Shown: positions 57,487 to 64,000 of the stretch, piece by piece
How the letters are laid out: each line of letters opens with the position of its first letter
How positions within the stretch are numbered: position 1 is the first letter of the stretch
DNA from: Thermoanaerobaculales bacterium
GTDB taxonomy: Bacteria > Acidobacteriota > Thermoanaerobaculia > Thermoanaerobaculales > Sulfomarinibacteraceae
Direction: 5' to 3'
DNA: 64,000 nt
NCBI GenBank assembly: GCA_035358815.1
Contig: DAOPQC010000003.1
Span: forward strand, 583,433-647,432
Translations under genes and position numbers: made by a program
The notes under the pieces: model-generated
What the model was told of the DNA's origin: nothing
Seen by the model: the letters and a program-made list of their open reading frames with translations, nothing else
Database searches by the model: none

Positions 57487-59034
57487 ATGGGCCGGGAGGT
57501 GCTCGAGCGACTCGCGCAGCGGCTGGCCGCCAACCGGCTCGGCGGCGGCCAGGACAAGATCGAGCGCCAGCACGAGCAGGGCAAGCTGACGGCGCGCGAG
57601 CGGATCGAGCAGTTCCTCGACCAGGGCTCGTTCGAGGAGGTCGATGCCTTGGTCGAGCACCGCTGCACCGACTTCCGAATGGGCGAGCGCACGATCTCGG
57701 GCGACGGCGTGGTGGCGGGCCACGGGCGGGTGGACGGCCGGCCGGTCTTCGTCTTCGCCCAGGACTTCACCGTCTTCGGCGGCTCGCTGTCCGTGACCAA
57801 CGCCGCCAAGATCTGCAAGATCATGGACCTCGCGATGAAGGTCGGGGCGCCGGTGGTCGGGCTCAACGACTCGGGCGGCGCCCGCATCCAGGAGGGCGTC
57901 GGATCCCTGGCCGGCTACGCCGACATCTTCCTGCGCAACACCCTCGCCTCGGGCGTGGTGCCCCAGGTCTCGGCGATCATGGGGCCGTGCGCCGGCGGCG
58001 CCGTGTACTCGCCGGCGATCACCGACTTCGTGTTCATGGTCGAGCAAAGCTCGTACATGTTCGTCACCGGGCCGGAGGTCATCAGGACCGTCACCCACGA
58101 GGAGGTGACCAAGGAGAAGCTGGGCGGCGCGATGACCCACAACTCGGTCTCCGGCGTCGCCCACTTCGCCGCCGGTACCGACACCGAGTGCCTGGCCGGC
58201 ATCCGCCGCCTGCTCTCCTACCTGCCCTCGAACAACGCCGAGCAGCCGCCGCTCCTGCCGACCACGGACCCGCTCGACCGCGAGATCGCCGAGCTCGACG
58301 GCTTCGTGCCGACCGACCCCAACAAGCCGTACGACATCAAGAAGGTCATCCGTTGGGCGGCGGACGACGGCGAGTTCTTCGAGGTCCACGAGCACTTCGC
58401 CAAGAACATCGTGGTCGGCTTCGTGCGCCTCGGCGGCCGCTCGGTGGGGGTGGTCGCCAACCAGCCCAACCACCTCGCGGGCGTGCTCGACATCAACTCC
58501 TCGATCAAGGGCGCGCGGTTCGTGCGCTGCTGCGACGCCTTCAACGTGCCGCTGTGGATCGTCGAGGACGTGCCCGGCTTCCTGCCCGGGACCGCCCAGG
58601 AGTGGGGCGGCATCATCCGCAACGGGGCCAAGCTGCTCTATGCCCTCGCCGAGGCCACGGTGCCCAAGGTCACGGTGATCACCCGCAAGGCCTACGGAGG
58701 CGCCTACTGCGTGATGGGGTCCAAGCACATCCGGACCGACGTCAACCTCGCCTTCCCGACCGCGGAGATCGCGGTGATGGGGCCGCAGGGGGCGGTCAAC
58801 ATCCTGTACCGCAACGAGATCCAGCGCGCGCCGGATCCCGAGGCCGAGCGCGCGCGGCGGGTGGCGGAGTACCAGGAGAAGTTCGCGAACCCCTTCGTCG
58901 CCGCCGAGAGGGGCTACCTCGACGAGGTCATCCTGCCGCGCCTGCTGCGGCGCAAGCTGGTGGCGGCGTTCACCCTGCTCGCGACCAAGCGCGACTTCAT
59001 GCCGTCCAAGAAGCACGGCAACATCCCCCTGTAG
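57487..59034 (+). CDS. Acyl-CoA carboxylase beta subunit (carboxyltransferase)
   Basis: 515 aa. Transfers CO2 from carboxybiotin to acyl-CoA (probably propionyl- or acetyl-CoA). FGGSLSVTNAAKICKIMDLAM, LNDSGGARIQEGVGSLAGYADIF, GPCAGGAVYSPAITDFVFMV, HNSVSGVAHFAA and ITRKAYGGAYCVMGSKHI define the crotonase-like carboxyltransferase of the PccB family, as a single polypeptide (AccD-AccA fused type). ATG at 57487 after GGGAAGGGGGAGACGACGC. First gene of a three-gene operon with biotin carboxylase and BCCP. Methylmalonyl-CoA decarboxylase alpha is closely related, but no other decarboxylase subunits are here. Confidence 0.95.
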   Translation: MGREVLERLAQRLAANRLGGGQDKIERQHEQGKLTARERIEQFLDQGSFEEVDALVEHRCTDFRMGERTISGDGVVAGHGRVDGRPVFVFAQDFTVFGGSLSVTNAAKICKIMDLAMKVGAPVVGLNDSGGARIQEGVGSLAGYADIFLRNTLASGVVPQVSAIMGPCAGGAVYSPAITDFVFMVEQSSYMFVTGPEVIRTVTHEEVTKEKLGGAMTHNSVSGVAHFAAGTDTECLAGIRRLLSYLPSNNAEQPPLLPTTDPLDREIAELDGFVPTDPNKPYDIKKVIRWAADDGEFFEVHEHFAKNIVVGFVRLGGRSVGVVANQPNHLAGVLDINSSIKGARFVRCCDAFNVPLWIVEDVPGFLPGTAQEWGGIIRNGAKLLYALAEATVPKVTVITRKAYGGAYCVMGSKHIRTDVNLAFPTAEIAVMGPQGAVNILYRNEIQRAPDPEAERARRVAEYQEKFANPFVAAERGYLDEVILPRLLRRKLVAAFTLLATKRDFMPSKKHGNIPL

Positions 59035-59035
59035 G

Positions 59036-59075
59036 GGATAGGATCTGGGATCTAGGGTATAGGGAGAGGGGAGTT
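59036..59075. repeat. AGATCCTAG-type dispersed repeat, reverse orientation, just after the carboxyltransferase gene
   Basis: GGGGATAGGATCTGGGATCTAGGG is the reverse complement of the CCCTAGATCC- and CCAGATCCTATCCCC-type units. It begins at the stop codon and together with the direct array at 59181 forms an inverted pair about 110 bp apart, a potential long-range hairpin between the first two genes of the operon. Confidence 0.6.
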
Positions 59076-59180
59076 CCGCAGTGGTTGAGCGTCGTCGGAG
59101 GAGGGGGAGCGCGTGACGCGCACCCGCCTGTGGTCGCGGCGGGCACGCACGGATTGGATGGCGGTCCGGCAGGGGGGGCC

Positions 59181-59340
59181 TAGCCCCCAGATCCTAGATC
59201 CTAGCCCCTGGGCGGGAGGGCGCATCCGGGTGGGGGCATCTAGCCCCCAGATCCTAGATCCTAGCCCCTGGGCGGGAGGGCGCATCCGGGTGGGGGCATC
59301 TAGCCCCCAGATCCTAGATCCTAGCCCCTGGGCGGGAGGG
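59181..59340 (+). repeat. 60-bp tandem repeat, about 2.7 copies, of the AGATCCTAG family
   Basis: The unit begins TAGCCCCCAGATCCTAGATC and continues CTAGCCCCTGGGCGGGAGGG, then CGCATCCGGGTGGGGGCATC. Copies at 59181-59240, 59241-59300 and 59301-59340 are identical over the shared length. The third ends GGCGGGAGGGGGCAG at the accC start. All three units lie between the two carboxylase genes, so they are transcribed in the operon leader of accC. Identity of the copies suggests a recent duplication or active turnover. Confidence 0.93.
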
Positions 59341-59345
59341 GGCAG

Positions 59346-60856
<1,511 letters not shown>

Positions 60857-60860
<4 letters not shown>

Positions 60861-61360
60861 AGTGGGTGGTGCGGGGCGCCAGCGGAGCCCACGAGGTCGT
60901 GGTCGAGCGGTCGGCCGACGGCCTCGAGGTGACCCTCGACGGCCGCCGCCACGCCGTCGACCTGATCCGCCTCGACGGCGCCGTCGCCTCGCTGCGCTTC
61001 GACGAGGACGGCCGCAGCTTCCACGTCTCCTACGACCGCGGCCGCGGCCGGGACTGGCGGATCGGCATCGGCGACCGCGACTTCACCTTCGACGTGCTGA
61101 CGCCGGTCGAGGCGATCGGCGCCATGGCCGCCGCCACGGGCCGGGGGGCGAGCGTGGTGGCGGCGCCGATCCCCGGCAAGGTGGTCGCGGTCACCGTCGA
61201 GCCTGGCGACGAGGTCGAGCCCGGCCGGCCGCTGGTCGTGCTCGAGGCGATGAAGATGGAGAACGAGCTGACCGCCGAGGTCGCCGGCCGCGTGGCGGCG
61301 GTCCGGGTCGCCCCCGGCGACACCGTCGAGGCCGGCGCGGTGCTGGTGGAGCTGGAGTAG
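60857..61360 (+). CDS. Biotin carboxyl carrier subunit of the acyl-CoA carboxylase
   Basis: 167 aa. The last about 75 residues are the biotinyl/lipoyl domain with the biotinylation motif EAMKMEN (lysine about residue 134) after VVAAPIPGKVVAVTVEPGDEVEPGRPLVVL. The N-terminal about 85 residues (VRGASGAHEVVVERSADGLEVTLDGRRHAVDLIRLDGAV) form a beta-rich lead domain as in BCCP-type subunits of oxaloacetate decarboxylase and PCC/ACC complexes. Carries CO2 between the biotin carboxylase and the carboxyltransferase. Third gene of the operon, start overlapping accC. Confidence 0.94.
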
Positions 61361-61370
61361 CGGCCCCCGC

Positions 61371-61577
61371 CCGGCCAGGATCAAGGATCTGGGGGATAGG
61401 GGTTGGGGGTTGGCCATCTTCGTTCCCGCTCCCGTTCCCGTGCCCGTTCCCGGATGTTCATCGACCCCGCCACGGCAGTCTCCTGCCAACGACGCTCGAT
61501 GTCCGGCTCGACAGGAGTGCTGCCCACCCCGTGGTCTGACCCCACTCGGGAACGGGAACGGGTACGGGAACGGGGAC
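61371..61577. repeat. AGATCCTAG-type repeat (reverse) followed by a two-armed GGGAAC-type element
   Basis: 61371-61412 is a degenerate reverse-orientation copy of the AGATCCTAG-type repeat (GGATCTGGGGGATAGGGG). Then the left arm 61422-61451 (five hexamers: GTTCCC, GCTCCC, GTGCCC types), a 96-bp core and the right arm 61548-61577 (five GGGAAC-type with GGGTAC, GGGGAC). It occupies the convergent gap between the BCCP gene and the VWFA gene, where a transcription terminator would be expected. Confidence 0.85.
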
Positions 61578-61641
61578 GAGGGGCTCGCGACCGCCGAAAG
61601 CCGTCCGAGATGATCGCAGTGCCGCTGCCGCGGCCTCGCGC

Positions 61642-63369
61642 CTACTCCGCGACCACCACGCTCGCGGTGGTGAACGCCGCCTGCCGCGTCATCTGGTCGA
61701 GCAGGCCGACCGACACCTTGAAGCTGCCGGCCTCCATCAGCAGGCTCGCCTTGAGGGCGAAGCGGCTGCGCTGGGCCTCCTCGTAGTCGGCGGCGGCGAT
61801 CCGCACCTCGTGCTCCTGGCGCACCAGGTCGGACTGCTTGCCCTTGGCGTCGCGGGCCGCCACGAACAGCGTCACCCGGCCGACGTAGTCGGGGCCCTCG
61901 GGCAGCAGGGCGATGTTGGCGAGCGGGAACGACAGCTTGAAGGGGACCGTCCAGCGGTCGGCCGACGCGGGGGCCTGGTCGCCGGTCTCGAGCTCGACGC
62001 CGAGCGGGTTCTCGTCGAGCGGGATCACGAGGCCGGTGAGCACCTTGTCCTGGACCCGGCTCTCCAGCGCCTTCTCGACGAAGCGGCGGCGGTAGCGGAT
62101 CTCGTAGTCGGGATGGTTGGGCAGGGTCACCTTGATCTGGTGGACCTTGTCGGTGCCGCTCATCTGCAGGTTGTAGCCGAGCGAGTAGTAGCTGTAGAAG
62201 TCCTGCTCGACCCGGTCGAGGCGGGGCCGGATGTCGTTGGCGTTGACGATCGCGACGCCGCCCGTCTCGTCGGCCATGAAGCGCAGCGAGTCCATGTAGT
62301 TGTCGTGCTCCATCGAGGCGGCCATGGTGTCCCGCGGCGACTGGTGCTCGGCCGACCCCATGGTGATGTTCTCGAGGCCGCCGGCGCTGACCGTGTAGAA
62401 GGTGACCCCCTGGGAGGCTGCGTTCTTGACCAGCGAGTCCCACTGCCGGGTCTGCGCGTAGCGCATCCCCTCCGTGACCATCCCGGGCTCGTTGTAGGCG
62501 TTGGAGAGGGCGTAGAAGAGGTCGATGCCCGGGGTCATCGGCAGCCCGTTGGACACGTGCAGGATCATCTTCTTGCCGGGCAGGCCGGCGAGCAGGTTGA
62601 CCGCCTCGCGGATCGCGCCGAAGGTGAACTGGAGGTCGTTCAGCTCCTCCTCCGCGAAGCTCACGGCGAGGCCGCGCGCCTGCTGGAGGCTGCTCTGGCC
62701 ACCGCTGCTCTGGGACTGGGTGAAGCGGTCGATCTCGTCGTAGACGTCGGCCCGCGACGAGTCCCGGTTGGTGCGGCTGCCGGTCGTCATCTTGAGCCCG
62801 TCGAGCGCGCCGAGGATCGCGCTCGAGTCGTCGGTGAACTCCTCCTCCACCACCAGCCTCTTGTTGGTGCTCGCGACCATCATCTTCACCGGCGGCTGGG
62901 AGTTCTCGCGGACGAAGGTCCGCAGCTGGCCGAGCACCCGGTTGCGGTCGAGCGGCCGCAGGTTGTCGTTGTCGACCAGGATCATCACCCACACCGGCTG
63001 GATGTCGGCCAGCGGCGCTGCAGCTTCCTGCTCGGCGCTGGGCGTCGGCCCGAGCGGCTGCGCCTCCTGGGCCTGGTAGTAGCTGCGGATCAGCTCCTCG
63101 GTGTAGAGCTGGAAGTTGGAGAGCGGGCGCTCCTCGCCGTCGTGGAGGATGCGGAAGTCGTCCTTGGTCAGGTCGGTCACCGACGCCCCCTGCTTGTCGG
63201 TGACGTAGGCGACGACGTTGACCACCGTGACCTCGAGCTCGTCGACGAAGGCCAAGCCCCCGATCGGACGGATCGAGTCGCGGTCAACCGCCGCCTGGTC
63301 CTGGCCGACCAGCAGGGAGCCGCCACCGAGCAGGGCGGCGAGCAGGCCAATGGTTGCGATCCGTCCCAC
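61642..63369 (-). CDS. VWFA-related domain protein, acidobacterial type
   Basis: 575 aa. Signal peptide (RIATIGLLAALLGGGSLLVG). LAFVDELEVTVVNVVAYVTDKQGASVTDLTKDDFRILHDGEERPL is the lead domain of the VWFA-related proteins described mainly from Acidobacteriota, and a VWA fold follows (about 125-370: VWVMILVDNDNLRPLDRNRVLGQLRTFV; LNDLQFTFGAIREAVNLLAGLPGKKMILHVSNGLP). The metal site DNDN is unlike the usual DxSxS. The C-terminal about 200 residues are beta-rich. Secreted or surface protein of unknown role. ATG at 63369 after GGAGGTGGATCGTGGG. Faces the repeat element at its 3' end. Confidence 0.85.
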   Translation of the reverse strand: MGRIATIGLLAALLGGGSLLVGQDQAAVDRDSIRPIGGLAFVDELEVTVVNVVAYVTDKQGASVTDLTKDDFRILHDGEERPLSNFQLYTEELIRSYYQAQEAQPLGPTPSAEQEAAAPLADIQPVWVMILVDNDNLRPLDRNRVLGQLRTFVRENSQPPVKMMVASTNKRLVVEEEFTDDSSAILGALDGLKMTTGSRTNRDSSRADVYDEIDRFTQSQSSGGQSSLQQARGLAVSFAEEELNDLQFTFGAIREAVNLLAGLPGKKMILHVSNGLPMTPGIDLFYALSNAYNEPGMVTEGMRYAQTRQWDSLVKNAASQGVTFYTVSAGGLENITMGSAEHQSPRDTMAASMEHDNYMDSLRFMADETGGVAIVNANDIRPRLDRVEQDFYSYYSLGYNLQMSGTDKVHQIKVTLPNHPDYEIRYRRRFVEKALESRVQDKVLTGLVIPLDENPLGVELETGDQAPASADRWTVPFKLSFPLANIALLPEGPDYVGRVTLFVAARDAKGKQSDLVRQEHEVRIAAADYEEAQRSRFALKASLLMEAGSFKVSVGLLDQMTRQAAFTTASVVVAE

Positions 63370-63847
63370 GATCCACCTCCGACGAGCAGTCTACACGGGT
63401 CGGCAGTCGCCCCCCGCGGGCTCCCGGGTTTCCGAACGGCGCGCCCGGCTGGTATCCGAAAAGCCGGACAGGTCGATCAGGAATAGGAACGAGGAAGCGG
63501 GGAACGGTCCCCCCACGGGCGCGGGCGGCGGCCGGTCAGCGCGGTGAAACTCCCTCTTTTGCAGCGGCTTGCGTGGTCACCGCAGCGAGGTTCCCGGGAC
63601 CGCCAGCCGGGCGCCGGCCAGGCCCGCGACGCGCGAGCGAGGTGGCATGGTGTATGCTTCGCCATCAGCGGAGTCATATCCCCCTCGCCGCGAGGGGCTC
63701 GGAGTTCGGATCGAAGGAGGACGGGGGACCCACCGCGAGGCCGGGGCCCTCACACCCATCAAGGAGCCGATTCGAGAGGAGGATCGAACAAGCGTGAGCG
63801 AGGGTTGCGACCGTGATCGTTCGAATTCGAGGAATCAAGGAGGAACC
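63370..63847. other. Gene-free stretch upstream of the TonB-dependent receptor gene
   Basis: No gene supported. It holds the divergent promoter region for the VWFA gene and the receptor. TGTATGCT near 63649-63656 is a weak -10 candidate; transcription there would give a leader of about 185 nt. The leader shows the GC hairpin CCCCTCGCCGCGAGGGG (about 63681-63697) and several AGGAGG-like sites before the final AAGGAGGAACC. No riboswitch recognised. Confidence 0.4.
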
Positions 63848-64000
63848 ATGAAGAAGGTATTCGCGATCTTTGTCTTTGCGGCGCTCCTGGGCGGCGGGCT
63901 CGCCATGGCCCAGGAGACGACCGGCGCCATCATCGGGGCCATCAGCTCCGAGGACGGCGCGACCATGCCCGGCGTGACCGTGACGATCAACGATGCGGCC
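63848..64000 (+). CDS. TonB-dependent receptor with N-terminal carboxypeptidase-regulatory-like domain, cut off by window edge
   Basis: 51 codons visible. Signal peptide MKKVFAIFVFAALLGGGLAMAQ, then ETTGAIIGAISSEDGATMPGVTVTIND, the G-I-G-V-----G-pl-Ga-Vt- pattern of the carboxypeptidase regulatory-like beta-sandwich found at the start of many SusC-like or oar-like outer-membrane receptors, which are abundant in Acidobacteriota. ATG at 63848 after AAGGAGGAACC, a strong site. The barrel lies outside the window, so assignment as receptor is from the N-terminus only. Confidence 0.75.
   Translation, partial: MKKVFAIFVFAALLGGGLAMAQETTGAIIGAISSEDGATMPGVTVTINDAA

Noticed and set aside
59181..59340. 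60-bp tandem repeats considered as a CRISPR array or a coding repeat
   Set aside because: Copies are contiguous with no variable spacers. The forward open frame through them has no start or domain.
63354..63797. Short forward open frame between the VWFA and receptor genes
   Set aside because: Low-complexity Arg/Pro-rich translation with no ribosome binding site or homology; it overlaps likely promoter and leader sequence.

Overview
This is a 64 kb window of very GC-rich chromosome. I infer a Gram-negative member of the Acidobacteriota, probably a Thermoanaerobaculia-like lineage. The reasons are a VWFA protein of the acidobacterial type (61642-63369), a TonB-dependent receptor beginning with a carboxypeptidase-like domain (63848 to the window end), a heptosyltransferase-type GT9, ABC-dependent O-antigen export, a sigma-54 pilin promoter and the overall codon use. 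I see no insertion sequence, phage gene, CRISPR array or rRNA operon.

Layout. 1-1307: edge of a lipoprotein with TPRs and Asp-box repeats, reverse strand. 1623-7599: two tRNA-Val genes, then thrS-rpmI-rplT-pheS-pheT (no infC; PheT lacks its usual tRNA-binding domain). 7625-11066: a ZapB-like coiled coil, zapA, a probable 6S RNA, RNase Y and YmdB. 11103-24585: housekeeping genes in short operons: GT9, divIVA-hutI (reverse), an ABC transporter with a TPR partner, a polytopic membrane protein, def, an IscA/ErpA protein, trxB, a lytic transglycosylase, a SurA-like protein and rsmI.

24685-50468 is a large surface-glycan locus. It starts with a substrate-binding lipoprotein and a Wzm/Wzt exporter. 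A sigma-54-driven pilin follows, with two O-antigen-ligase-like membrane proteins, then glycosyltransferases. A reverse-strand block makes an N-acetyl-L-amino sugar nucleotide (FnlA/RmlD-like/FnlC) and carries more transferases, a GT11 fucosyltransferase-like enzyme, a methyltransferase and a second Wzm/Wzt exporter. A forward block holds a GT2, a WecA/MraY-type initiating transferase, a UDP-galactopyranose-mutase-like flavoprotein and a GT4. The prepilin peptidase (50441-51214) sits at its end, so pilin biogenesis genes flank the glycan locus.

51175-64000: selA (reverse), a small two-gene operon with a TPR protein, a TldD/TldE pair, a three-gene biotin-dependent acyl-CoA carboxylase, the VWFA protein and the receptor start.

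The most unusual content lies between genes. One dispersed element family has inverted arms of a GGGAAC-type hexamer (clear at 7910, 54212, 57115 and 61422; one-armed at 14418; a diverged form at 12125). Two copies share a palindromic core whose stem bases differ in a compensated way. A second family carries a core like CCCCAGATCCTAG. It includes a 60-bp tandem array that supplies the ribosome binding site of the biotin carboxylase gene. Several genes also have an extended -10 box only 6-7 nt before the start codon, including a palindromic, apparently bidirectional promoter between rsmI and a surA-like gene.
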